Shown: one piece after another, positions 1 to 7,262 of the stretch
Layout: each line of letters begins with the position of its first letter
How positions within the stretch are numbered: position 1 is the stretch's first letter
Assembly: GCA_964470285.1 (NCBI GenBank)
Contig: CAYYBZ010000027.1
Coordinates: 1-8,458 of the forward strand
Length of the DNA stretch: 8,458 bases
Direction: 5' to 3'
Source: CAYYBZ01 sp964470285 [NCBI: uncultured Oligoflexia bacterium]
GTDB taxonomy: Bacteria > Bdellovibrionota_G > CAYYBZ01
Program-made: the position numbers and the translations under genes
The notes under the pieces: generated by a model
Seen by the model: only the letters and a program-made list of their open reading frames with translations
Database searches by the model: none
Told to the model about the DNA's origin: nothing

Positions 1-1031
1 TATGGCTGATAGCCCGATTTAAAACAGACGGCCACAGCAAGCACAACAATAAAAATAAAAACGCTTTTATATTCCGGTCCCAGGTAGTATTTAACAATAA
101 GATATCCCAGTCCTACAGCGCATGCATAACTGAAAATCATCCATACAAGATTGGTTAAAAGTATTTTGGAGGGTATTTTCTGCTCCGATGCGAAATCTTT
201 AAATTTTGATGTGCTAAGGCTGGCTGAGAAAACATAAATAGGGTTGGACATAGAAGAAGCCAGAGCATAAAAACCTACATCCCTTACACCGCTGAAGAAA
301 GATATAAAGATTCTATCTAACTGTACCGCCCCAAAAGAAACAATTCGGCCAAAATAAAGATGCAAACCGTAACTTTTTGTTTCTTTCCAAATCATAGAGA
401 TATTACTCTTAAAATCTTTAAAATTGGGCTTTGTTCTACCCGTAATTATTAAAAACGAAGCCAGATTAGTCAGAGAGAAAGAAATAACAACGTAAAGAGG
501 CCTGGCAAGATCATTAACGATCAGATATATAACAACTGTAAAAAAGAATACCTTCCACAGGAAATAATACAGCATAAGATGTGTTATTTTGTTGACTCCT
601 TTCAAAATAGAGTCGACAAAAAAAGGCAATATAAAGGGGAATGAAACTACCGAAGCAATTCTTAATATGCCTCCGATATTATCCCTGAACACATAATCGA
701 TCACGAAGGAAAGGGCATAAATAAAAGCAATAAAAAGAAGTGAAATAATAAGTGCAATAAACAGCAAAGAGCCGATTAGGCCTTTTTCTTTATCCGCATC
801 CTTTGTTTCAGCAAGAACCTTGGCACCTGTATAAAAAAATCCGAACTCAAAGAACAAGGCACAGAAGGCAATAACAGCCAATGTAAAAGAATAAACCCCA
901 AACCACTGGGGGCCCATTTCTTTTGCAAGCAGAGTGTTGTATACAAAAGCCAGAAACATTCCAACAATCTGGCCGAAAAACAATAATAACGTTTGCTTTG
1001 CGGTTTTATTGGTTTTTAATCTGCCGAACAC
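1..1031 (-). CDS. Wzx-like polysaccharide flippase, N-terminal part (runs off left edge)
   Basis: The reading frame is open from a GTG at 1031 to the left edge, giving 343 codons of an integral membrane protein; family members usually have 400-480 residues, so the C-terminus is missing. It is dominated by hydrophobic helices. Residues about 14-50 (TLLLFFGQIVG, then LLAKEMGPQWFGVYSF) match the start of oligosaccharide flippases of the MOP/MATE superfamily. A later LDRIFISFFSGVRDVGFYALA stretch, given here in part, is the typical second-half signature. Known family role: moving undecaprenyl-linked sugar units across the inner membrane. The first in-frame ATG (959) would cut into the first helix, so GTG 1031 is preferred; AAAGG lies 11 nt upstream. 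It starts 6 nt after the dehydrogenase stop and in the same frame, which indicates cotranscription. The exact substrate cannot be told from sequence. Confidence 0.85.
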   Translation of the reverse strand, partial: MFGRLKTNKTAKQTLLLFFGQIVGMFLAFVYNTLLAKEMGPQWFGVYSFTLAVIAFCALFFEFGFFYTGAKVLAETKDADKEKGLIGSLLFIALIISLLFIAFIYALSFVIDYVFRDNIGGILRIASVVSFPFILPFFVDSILKGVNKITHLMLYYFLWKVFFFTVVIYLIVNDLARPLYVVISFSLTNLASFLIITGRTKPNFKDFKSNISMIWKETKSYGLHLYFGRIVSFGAVQLDRIFISFFSGVRDVGFYALASSMSNPIYVFSASLSTSKFKDFASEQKIPSKILLTNLVWMIFSYACAVGLGYLIVKYYLGPEYKSVFIFIVVLAVAVCFKSGYQP

Positions 1032-1037
1032 TTCAGG

Positions 1038-2366
1038 CTATGCCTTTACAACTTTGGCTATTGAAGATGAATATCTTTTCATATCGACCGCGTTTCTTGC
1101 ATCGACGATAAGCTTCGACTCCTTTGTTACCAAATCATAATCGTACTGAGAATGATTTGTTGTTATAACAACACAATCTGCCTTCTTAAGATTTTCTGAA
1201 TTAAGCTCTTTTGAACTCATATCAAAATCATATTTTCTGGTTTCGGGTATTTTGGAACAAAACGGATCGTTATACTCTACGAATGCACCGTTTTCTTTTA
1301 ACAGCTCAATTATTTTTAATGCAGGAGACTCTCTTAAATCTCCTATATCCGGTTTGTAGGCTATACCAAGAAGAAAAATTTTAGCACATTTAATACTTTT
1401 ACCTTTGTCATTGACCGCTTTAATAATCTTATTTACTACATAATAGGGCATTGAAGTATTAATTTCTCCGGCAAGCTCTATAAAACGTGTATGAAAATCA
1501 TACTGTTTTGCTTTCCATGAAAGATAGAACGGATCAATAGGTATACAGTGACCGCCGAGCCCCGGACCCGGATAGAAAGGCATAAAACCGAAAGGCTTTG
1601 TTGAAGCCGCCTCTATTACTTCCCATACATCTATGCCCATACGGTCCGTCAATACTTTTAGTTCATTAACTAAGGCTATGTTTACACTTCTAAATATGTT
1701 CTCAAGGAGCTTTTCCGTTTCCGCAACTTCGGGAGTCGAAACTTCAAAAACTTCTTTCACTATATTTCCGTACAGCTTCGACCCGACTTCAGTACATGTT
1801 TTTGTGAGCCCGCCTACCACTTTCGGAATGGCTTCAAGCTTAAACGTCTTGTTGCCGGGATCTTCCCGTTCCGGGGAAAAACAAAGAAAGAAATCCTCAC
1901 CGACCTTAAGACCTTGCCTTGCCAATATGGGAAGAACTTCTTCTCTGGTAGTTCCCGGATAGGTCGTACTTTCAAGAGAAATAACATGACCCGATCTCAG
2001 GTACTTTGAAATCTCTTTGGCAGTACTTAAAACGTATGATAAATCCGGTTCCTTTGATTCGGTAAGAGGCGTAGGCACGCAAATTATCGCTGCATCGGTA
2101 TCTTTAATATCCCTAAACTCTGAAGTAGCCCTGAAAAGTTTTTTGCCGACTACGTCCGATACCCTTTCAGATTTAATATCCACTATATAGCTATGCCCTG
2201 AGTTAAGCTTCTCGATCTTTTCAGAATCTACATCAAATCCGACAACTTTAAATCCTACCTCCGAAAAACGCATGGCAAGAGGAAGACCGACGTAACCCAT
2301 TCCGACTATTCCTATTACGGCATTCTTATTATCAATTTTCTTCAAAAGTTCATTTTTAGTTCCCAT
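1038..2366 (-). CDS. wbpA: UDP-N-acetylglucosamine 6-dehydrogenase (WbpA-type nucleotide-sugar dehydrogenase)
   Basis: This 442-residue protein belongs to the UDP-glucose/GDP-mannose dehydrogenase family, which oxidises the C6 hydroxyl of a UDP-sugar to a carboxylate with two NAD+. An N-terminal Rossmann motif GMGYVGLP is at residues 22-29. ESTTYPGTT is at 132-140, the conserved Lys219 and Asn223 lie in EKLLENIFR, and the catalytic Cys274 lies in GGHCIP. The FSPEREDPGN segment (163-172) and the FGFMPFYPGPG segment before the active site are characteristic of WbpA-like UDP-GlcNAc dehydrogenases, as opposed to UDP-glucose dehydrogenase. Length matches that family (about 430-440). The product would be UDP-GlcNAcA for a surface glycan. 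GGGAG lies 7 nt before ATG 2366 and fixes the start. It sits between the PilZ gene (47-nt gap) and the flippase (6-nt gap), probably in one transcript. A WecC-like UDP-ManNAc dehydrogenase is the main alternative. Confidence 0.9.
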   Translation of the reverse strand: MGTKNELLKKIDNKNAVIGIVGMGYVGLPLAMRFSEVGFKVVGFDVDSEKIEKLNSGHSYIVDIKSERVSDVVGKKLFRATSEFRDIKDTDAAIICVPTPLTESKEPDLSYVLSTAKEISKYLRSGHVISLESTTYPGTTREEVLPILARQGLKVGEDFFLCFSPEREDPGNKTFKLEAIPKVVGGLTKTCTEVGSKLYGNIVKEVFEVSTPEVAETEKLLENIFRSVNIALVNELKVLTDRMGIDVWEVIEAASTKPFGFMPFYPGPGLGGHCIPIDPFYLSWKAKQYDFHTRFIELAGEINTSMPYYVVNKIIKAVNDKGKSIKCAKIFLLGIAYKPDIGDLRESPALKIIELLKENGAFVEYNDPFCSKIPETRKYDFDMSSKELNSENLKKADCVVITTNHSQYDYDLVTKESKLIVDARNAVDMKRYSSSIAKVVKA

Positions 2367-2413
2367 CTTAATGCTCCCTTAGTTTTAGCAGAAAAAGAAG
2401 TTTACCAAGGATA

Positions 2414-2788
2414 CTACTTGTCGAGTTTCTTTAAACCTTCCTTTACGAAGCTATCGATAAACTCCTGGTCTTCGGTTGGAATCATTGTAAACTGAATTCC
2501 GATCCCCGGGAATTGAACACCTCCGGCGCTTTCATCGAAAGGAACCACGTACTTAACAATACCTTGGGCGACTATAGTTTTATTTTTAATTGAGAGCTCT
2601 ATATCAAGTTCGGTTTTAGCCGGATAGCTTTTTTTGGTTCTTATAAAAAGCCCCCCCTTACCTATGCTGTTTGTAATTTCCCTGATAAAGGAATCCTCCG
2701 GATCTGAAATCTGCTTAAATCTAATATTAAGCTGAACAGGCAGACGCGCCCATTGTCTTCTATCGATATATCCCTTTGAATGCGGCAT
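2414..2788 (-). CDS. PilZ domain protein (TIGR02266-like), probable c-di-GMP responder
   Basis: A 124-residue single-domain protein with no signal peptide or membrane segment, so probably cytoplasmic. An RxxxR motif (Arg11-Arg15, RRQWAR) precedes a beta-rich core containing KGGLFIRT and ending with PGIGIQF. This is the pattern of the Myxococcus-type PilZ subfamily (TIGR02266: N-x-S-x-GG-LFI ... G-x-G-V/I-x-F). PilZ domains bind cyclic di-GMP through RxxxR and the D/NxSxxG loop. Here the loop reads TNSIGKGGLFI: when the GG is aligned, the Asn and Ser positions become Ser and Gly, as if one residue were inserted. Binding may therefore be altered. It is the first gene of a minus-strand cluster with wbpA and the flippase, which suggests a role in polysaccharide control or export. 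There is no Shine-Dalgarno before ATG 2788, but a -10-like hexamer lies 8 nt upstream, so the mRNA may be leaderless. Confidence 0.82.
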   Translation of the reverse strand: MPHSKGYIDRRQWARLPVQLNIRFKQISDPEDSFIREITNSIGKGGLFIRTKKSYPAKTELDIELSIKNKTIVAQGIVKYVVPFDESAGGVQFPGIGIQFTMIPTEDQEFIDSFVKEGLKKLDK

Positions 2789-2796
2789 GGATAGAT

Positions 2797-2802
2797 ATTA
2801 TC
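2797..2802 (-). promoter_or_regulatory. Candidate -10 box for the pilZ-wbpA-wzx cluster
   Basis: Reading the minus strand, GATAAT ends 8 nt before ATG 2788, so transcription would start at or beside the start codon. No good -35 hexamer is visible at 16-19 nt spacing. The call rests on the -10 match and on the lack of any ribosome binding site. Confidence 0.35.
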
Positions 2803-2806
2803 AGAG

Positions 2807-2820
2807 TACTTTTAAAAGTA
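2807..2820. promoter_or_regulatory. 14-bp perfect palindrome, possible operator
   Basis: TACTTTTAAAAGTA is identical to its reverse complement. It lies just upstream of the candidate pilZ -10 box, inside what would be the -35/-10 spacer, in the divergent pilZ/galE intergenic region. A dimeric regulator bound here could block the minus-strand promoter. Being made almost entirely of A and T, it could also be a chance palindrome. Confidence 0.25.
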
Positions 2821-2933
2821 AAATACATTTAAAGAACAGGTAAGTACTCATTCTTTCATTTAAACCCGCTTAGTCTCTGAAAAAACATTTACCGATTCTT
2901 CTATTATGATCTTTTAAAATGCGACTAATGATA

Positions 2934-2957
2934 TATAATCCGCTATTAAAAAAGAGG
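2934..2957 (+). promoter_or_regulatory. galE -10 box and ribosome binding site
   Basis: A consensus TATAAT occupies 2934-2939, 23 nt before the galE ATG; the -35 region is poor. AGAGG at 2953-2957 is 5 nt before ATG 2963 and acts as the Shine-Dalgarno. The start would therefore have a short conventional leader, unlike the neighbouring pilZ gene. Confidence 0.45.
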
Positions 2958-2962
2958 TTGTT

Positions 2963-3946
2963 ATGAAAAATATACTCGTGACCGGCGGTGCCGGCTACAT
3001 AGGTTCTCATGCAGTTAAAATTCTGGCCGAGCGAGGTTATAATCCGGTAGTTGTTGATAATCTCTGCCAGGGACACAAAAAGCTTGTTCAGGACAAGGAG
3101 TTGCATATAGGTAATGTCGGCGACGAATCTTTTATGAGAACTGTTTTTAAAAAGCGTAAATTCGATGCCGTTATGCATTTTGCAGCCCACGCGCTCGTCG
3201 GTGAATCCGTAAAAACACCTCTAAAATATTATTTAAATAATACGTGTAATTCCATGAACCTTTTAAAGATAATGCTTGAAAACGGAGTTAATAAGATAAT
3301 TTATTCATCAACTGCGGCCACATACGGCGAGCCTACACAGAAATTCATAACAGAAGATCATCCTAAAAATCCTATTAATCCATACGGTGGATCAAAATTA
3401 GCTTTTGAAAAAATCCTTAAGGATACTTCCATTGCAACCGATTTAAAATATGTAGTTGTGAAATATTTTAATGTTGCAGGAGCTCATGAAAGTGCAGAAA
3501 TTGGCGAAATTCACGACCCTGAAACACATATTGTTCCTATTGCTCTTGAAGCGATAATTAAGGGAACAGAGTTTACGGTATTCGGAGATGATTACGACAC
3601 TCCCGACGGAACATGTGTAAGAGATTACATTCATCCAAACGATCTTATCAAAGCACATATACTGGCCATGGAATATCTGGATAAAAACAAAGAACCAAAA
3701 ACTTATAATCTGGGAAACGGCAAAGGTTTTTCAGTCAAACAGATTATAGACGCTGTGAATGAAGTAACCGGCAAAAAATTAAAAATTAAAATCGGCAGAC
3801 GCCGCGAAGGCGACCCAGCTGTTCTTATCGCTTCATCAGAGAAAATCTCAAAAGAATTGGGTTGGAAAGCAGATTTTACCGACATAAAAAGGATAATTAA
3901 ATCAGCTTACAGATGGCACTCAAAACAGCTCAGTAATAAACTTTAA
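2963..3946 (+). CDS. galE: UDP-glucose 4-epimerase (possibly also UDP-GlcNAc 4-epimerase)
   Basis: A 327-residue extended short-chain dehydrogenase that interconverts UDP-glucose and UDP-galactose by transient oxidation at C4 with bound NAD+. The NAD-binding GGAGYIG is at residues 8-14, HFAAHALVGES at 72-82, and the catalytic triad is represented by Ser116/Thr117 in YSSTAATYGEP and by Tyr141 and Lys145 in YGGSK. The substrate-site FNVAGA is at 169-174, and the C-terminal sugar-binding RREGDPA is near 280-286. Length is normal for the family (325-340). By hand alignment the position of E. coli Tyr299, which excludes N-acetylated sugars, is Leu288 here, so a UDP-GlcNAc/GalNAc activity is possible. 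It diverges from the pilZ-wbpA-wzx cluster and would supply galactose-type sugars to the same glycan. Its last 17 bp overlap the end of truA on the other strand. Confidence 0.93.
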   Translation: MKNILVTGGAGYIGSHAVKILAERGYNPVVVDNLCQGHKKLVQDKELHIGNVGDESFMRTVFKKRKFDAVMHFAAHALVGESVKTPLKYYLNNTCNSMNLLKIMLENGVNKIIYSSTAATYGEPTQKFITEDHPKNPINPYGGSKLAFEKILKDTSIATDLKYVVVKYFNVAGAHESAEIGEIHDPETHIVPIALEAIIKGTEFTVFGDDYDTPDGTCVRDYIHPNDLIKAHILAMEYLDKNKEPKTYNLGNGKGFSVKQIIDAVNEVTGKKLKIKIGRRREGDPAVLIASSEKISKELGWKADFTDIKRIIKSAYRWHSKQLSNKL

Positions 3947-4667
3947 TTAGAAAAAGACCGCAAGCAGGCGCAGTGGGACCGGCCGTTTTTCTGTCTTTTG
4001 AACTGAGAATTTTCTCAATATCTTTGTAATTCATTCTACCTTTGCCAATTTCTACCAGAGTTCCGACGATATTCCTTACCATGTACTTTAAAAAACCCGA
4101 GGCCTTAAAGTCTATAAAAATCATTCTAAGAGGTCCTGTACTAAATTTGATTGAATATATTTTTCTTCTTGTTGTTTTCCTTTCGAGGTCTTTTGCCTGA
4201 AACGATTTAAAATCCTTAAAACCTAAAAGCTTCTTTGCAGCCTTTTTCATGGATTTAATATCCAGAGGTTTAGAAATATTCCATGAAAATCTAGCGGTTA
4301 TTACCGATGCGCTTTCACCTATTTTTATGCAGTATCTATAATGCTTTTTTTTTGCACAGATAATAGGATCAAAAGAACTTTTGACATCTTTCGCATCCAT
4401 TATGACTATGTCATACGGAATAAGATTATTTAATCCTAGTTTGAAGGCTTTAACGGGGATTTTAGATTTTATCTTAAAATTTGCCACCTGACCCAGAGCA
4501 TGAACTCCTGCGTCAGTTCTTGAGGCACCTTTAATCTTGATTCTTTCTTTTGTCAGCTTATGAAGACCCTTTTCAATAATTTCCTGAACGGATTTTGAAT
4601 TTTTCTGATTTTGCCAGCCCGTATATCGGGTACCGTCGTATTCGATAAGTAGCTTAATGTTTCTCAT
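3930..4667 (-). CDS. truA: tRNA pseudouridine(38-40) synthase TruA
   Basis: A 245-residue cytoplasmic enzyme that converts uridines 38, 39 and 40 in the tRNA anticodon arm to pseudouridine. The N-terminal IEYDGTRYTGWQ (8-19) and the catalytic motif SRTDAGVHA (49-57), with nucleophile Asp52, are diagnostic. KHYRY (108-112) holds the conserved active-site Tyr, and FLKYMVRNIVG (192-202) and TAPACGLFL (232-240) are the usual C-terminal signatures. Length is normal (about 245-270). The ATG at 4667 lies 3 nt downstream of the stop of the 850-codon gene, and no convincing Shine-Dalgarno is present, so translation is probably coupled to that gene. The 3' end overlaps convergent galE by 17 bp, with no visible terminator hairpin between them. 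Confidence 0.95.
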   Translation of the reverse strand: MRNIKLLIEYDGTRYTGWQNQKNSKSVQEIIEKGLHKLTKERIKIKGASRTDAGVHALGQVANFKIKSKIPVKAFKLGLNNLIPYDIVIMDAKDVKSSFDPIICAKKKHYRYCIKIGESASVITARFSWNISKPLDIKSMKKAAKKLLGFKDFKSFQAKDLERKTTRRKIYSIKFSTGPLRMIFIDFKASGFLKYMVRNIVGTLVEIGKGRMNYKDIEKILSSKDRKTAGPTAPACGLFLIKVYY

Positions 4668-4670
4668 AAA

Positions 4671-7223
4671 TCAGTAATCTACACCGACTCCGAAGCCCCA
4701 GTTGTTTCCGCTGAATGTAAGACCGCCTGATTTGAAGTTATGATAGTAGAGCCATTCAAAGAAAAGAAACATATGATTTATCCCGACATCAATGCTTTGC
4801 CCTTCTCCTGTAAATCCCTCAAAATTAAATTTAAGTCCGCCCCCTATCATAAATCTGTTAGTAACTCCGTTAATTGAATCGTCAGGTTCTTTAATTCTGT
4901 AGTAAAGAAATGAGTAACCGAATTTCATATAAGGAACGAATATCTGCGAGCTCCATATCCTTCCGTTAAAAATTACCGGAAAGGATAACGGCATCATAAA
5001 CATTTTCACCCTCTCTCCTGACTGTCTGCCGGTAGTTTCCCCTATCATTCTTGCGCTTTCCCAGAAAAACCCTACCTCAAGGCCGACCTCAAAAAGCCAT
5101 ATAAAGTACGAATTCCTAAGTGTGTAAGTTTCGTTTCCTTTAATTCCGTAGAAATCCCTCAAAATCTGATTTTTCGGCATAAACCACGAAACCTGAAACG
5201 AGCCTGACATAAAATCCTTTATTTTCATTTCATGATAGTCCTGCTCAGGCGGGGTTAATGAATTAGCGGGATCAATATCTTCGGAGGTTTGAGTTTTTTC
5301 CTCAGGTGTAGTTATCGTAATCTGCTCATCGGGGTTTTCCTGCGGAAAGGATATTGAGGGAGCAATCAGCAATAGCGGAATAATCAAAAGAACGGATTTA
5401 CGTCTTTTTATGAAAAGCAATATTATCAACCCCAGAATCAGGACCATAAAGAGTGTATTTTTATTAATGTTTTGAACCGCTCCGCATCCTCTTTCCCCTG
5501 AAAGACCCAATGGCCCTACGGTTTGCTCCGGAGTATCGGAAATCAAATCGGTTCTTTCGCTTTCGTTGCCGTTTTGATCAACAGCCGTCGCCTGCAGGAA
5601 TATTTCGACACCGTTTATAAGCGGTTCAATAGTATAAGTGACTTTCGTACCGCTGTCCGGATGATCAACCTGAATCGGTGACGAAATCCCATTAGCCCCG
5701 CTTAAATTGTCGGCAGAAGTACCGAAATAAATATTATAATAATCTATATCTGTTTCTGATGAACGCTCCCACGAACAGATAAGCCTTTGATTACCGAATT
5801 CAATGGAAAAGTTCTCGGGTTTGGCCGGAACCGTATCGTAGATTATTTTAACGGCCTTTCTTCCGGTAAAGTTCCCGGTTACGGCAAAAAACGATATGAA
5901 GTTATCCCCCTGTGTCAGCTCATTTACCGAAACATCTACGGAAACCTCTTCATCCGCTGAGTGAGAACCCGACTTAAGAGTTGTACCTACGGAACTTGAA
6001 ACGCCGTCCTGAGGGCTTCCCGTAAAGTTTGTCAGGCTATACGTGCCAGCACTATCCGGTTTAAATGTTACGGTTATGCTGCCTGATTCAATGTTTGCGT
6101 TTCCCGCAGGTGTCACCAATGTTACAACCGGATTTTCACTTAATATATTTATCTTTTGTTCTGTAGATGACGCTGCATAAAGGTAACCGTCCTGAGATGG
6201 CCCCGCCGTGATTCCTCCGGCAGAAACATTTCCCGCGTTTGAAATTGTCGCAAGCGGTTCAATTTTTGTTGATCCGTCGCCTATACCTGCCGTATCGGTT
6301 ACTTTTATTGCGCTCTCCCCCGGGGAAGACGAATAAATATATGTTGAATCCGGATTTGTAACTGAAACAAGTGAAATCTCAGAGGCTCCGTTGCCGACAA
6401 TAATCGGATCACTGGACCCGCCACCAGTAGGATCCGCATCAATAATTCCTATGTTATCGTTTAGTTTGTCGCTCATAGCGATTAGATATATTTCACCTGT
6501 TGAATTAGAATTAAGAAGGAAAGCAACCTCGCCCAGTGATACCGTTGCATGCTCAAGCTTTATGAAATCGGCGTCACCGGATACAACGTCTATCAATGAA
6601 GTAATCTGTGAGAAATCACTGGTGCTGTAAACGATAAATTCGCCGTTTTCACCCAACGCGCTTATTGTTGCGCCGTCAGGAGAAATATCAATGTCCACCG
6701 GAGAAAAGGAAAGGCTAATCGGATTGTTAGGAGAATCTACAAGAATTTCCTGCGTCGCATTGTAGACATAGATATTGTTGTTCGCAGGATCAGTGACAAA
6801 TAAATACAGATCACCGGAAACAGATATCCCCTCAATTTTTCCGAACGTAACCGAGCCTGTAGAAAGATCATATGCAGTTGATTCGGTGATGTTTTCAGGA
6901 TCGCTAATATCCAGTGCTACTATGTTATCGGTTCTGCTCGTTACAAGAAAAGCTTTAAGCCCGTCATCCGAAATTGTCATATCGTAGGGTGTATTGCCCA
7001 CTGAATAAGAAGCAACCTGCTCAAAAAGAAGCGCGTCAAAAACACTTATAGAAGATGCTGTATCCGAAATTCCTAATATAAATCTGTCATTGGGTGTTGA
7101 ATAAATCGATTGAACAGATCCGGAGATTGATCCTGAAAATTGAATTTCATCCGGATACCCGAAAGATTTGAGTGAAATCAAACATATGACCATAACAAAG
7201 AAATAAAATATTTTAGTTTTCAC
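4671..7223 (-). CDS. Composite envelope protein: secreted beta-propeller/Ig/FnIII with Cys-TM-basic tail fused to outer-membrane beta-barrel
   Basis: An 850-residue protein of unknown function. Residues 1-22 form a signal peptide (MKTKIF, then a hydrophobic core). Residues about 27-365 have repeated 40-50-residue units (for example VGNTPYDMTISDDGLKAFLV and FSPVDIDISPDGATISAL) typical of YVTN/WD-type beta-propellers. Residues about 366-465 look like a bacterial Ig-like domain, and 467-562 like a fibronectin type III domain. GERGCG (577-581), a helix (589-605) and KRRK (606-609) resemble the Cys-helix-basic tails of MYXO-CTERM-like sorting signals. The protein does not end there: a second signal-like segment (611-627), a Pro/Glu/Thr-rich linker and a beta-strand-rich domain (about 665-850) ending in an aromatic follow, the last suggesting an outer-membrane barrel. 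The GTG start is fixed by AGGAG 6 nt upstream. truA follows 3 nt after the stop. Confidence 0.75.
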   Translation of the reverse strand: MKTKIFYFFVMVICLISLKSFGYPDEIQFSGSISGSVQSIYSTPNDRFILGISDTASSISVFDALLFEQVASYSVGNTPYDMTISDDGLKAFLVTSRTDNIVALDISDPENITESTAYDLSTGSVTFGKIEGISVSGDLYLFVTDPANNNIYVYNATQEILVDSPNNPISLSFSPVDIDISPDGATISALGENGEFIVYSTSDFSQITSLIDVVSGDADFIKLEHATVSLGEVAFLLNSNSTGEIYLIAMSDKLNDNIGIIDADPTGGGSSDPIIVGNGASEISLVSVTNPDSTYIYSSSPGESAIKVTDTAGIGDGSTKIEPLATISNAGNVSAGGITAGPSQDGYLYAASSTEQKINILSENPVVTLVTPAGNANIESGSITVTFKPDSAGTYSLTNFTGSPQDGVSSSVGTTLKSGSHSADEEVSVDVSVNELTQGDNFISFFAVTGNFTGRKAVKIIYDTVPAKPENFSIEFGNQRLICSWERSSETDIDYYNIYFGTSADNLSGANGISSPIQVDHPDSGTKVTYTIEPLINGVEIFLQATAVDQNGNESERTDLISDTPEQTVGPLGLSGERGCGAVQNINKNTLFMVLILGLIILLFIKRRKSVLLIIPLLLIAPSISFPQENPDEQITITTPEEKTQTSEDIDPANSLTPPEQDYHEMKIKDFMSGSFQVSWFMPKNQILRDFYGIKGNETYTLRNSYFIWLFEVGLEVGFFWESARMIGETTGRQSGERVKMFMMPLSFPVIFNGRIWSSQIFVPYMKFGYSFLYYRIKEPDDSINGVTNRFMIGGGLKFNFEGFTGEGQSIDVGINHMFLFFEWLYYHNFKSGGLTFSGNNWGFGVGVDY
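5340..5495 (-). other. Internal Cys-helix-basic-helix junction of the composite protein
   Basis: This encodes residues 577-628. On the protein, GERGCG is followed by the hydrophobic helix LFMVLILGLIILLFI, then KRRK, then VLLIIPLLLIAPSISFPQ. The first half reads like a complete C-terminal surface-sorting tail, the second half like a signal peptide of a separate exported protein, with the basic cluster shared. Ile605 is an ATA codon exactly where an ATG would give the signal peptide start M-KRRK. The reading frame is unbroken in the given sequence. Confidence 0.6.
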
Positions 7224-7229
7224 ATTTTT

Positions 7230-7234
7230 CTCCT
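7230..7234 (-). promoter_or_regulatory. Shine-Dalgarno that decides the GTG start of the composite protein
   Basis: AGGAG on the minus strand lies 6 nt before GTG 7223. An ATG overlaps by one base at 7225-7223, but in its frame the next codon is TGA, so it cannot start the gene. This supports GTG initiation. Confidence 0.7.
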
Positions 7235-7262
7235 GATATATTCATGTAGCAGAAAATACCTG

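Noticed and set aside
776-1140. Three short ORFs (both strands) over the flippase start
   Set aside because: They are out-of-frame shadows of the partial flippase and dehydrogenase genes.
1633-1962. 109-codon plus-strand ORF inside the dehydrogenase gene
   Set aside because: It lies antisense to a strongly conserved enzyme, and its translation shows no family features.
2870-3190. 106-codon minus-strand ORF over the start of galE
   Set aside because: It is antisense to the conserved NAD-binding region of galE, and its translation looks like shadow sequence.
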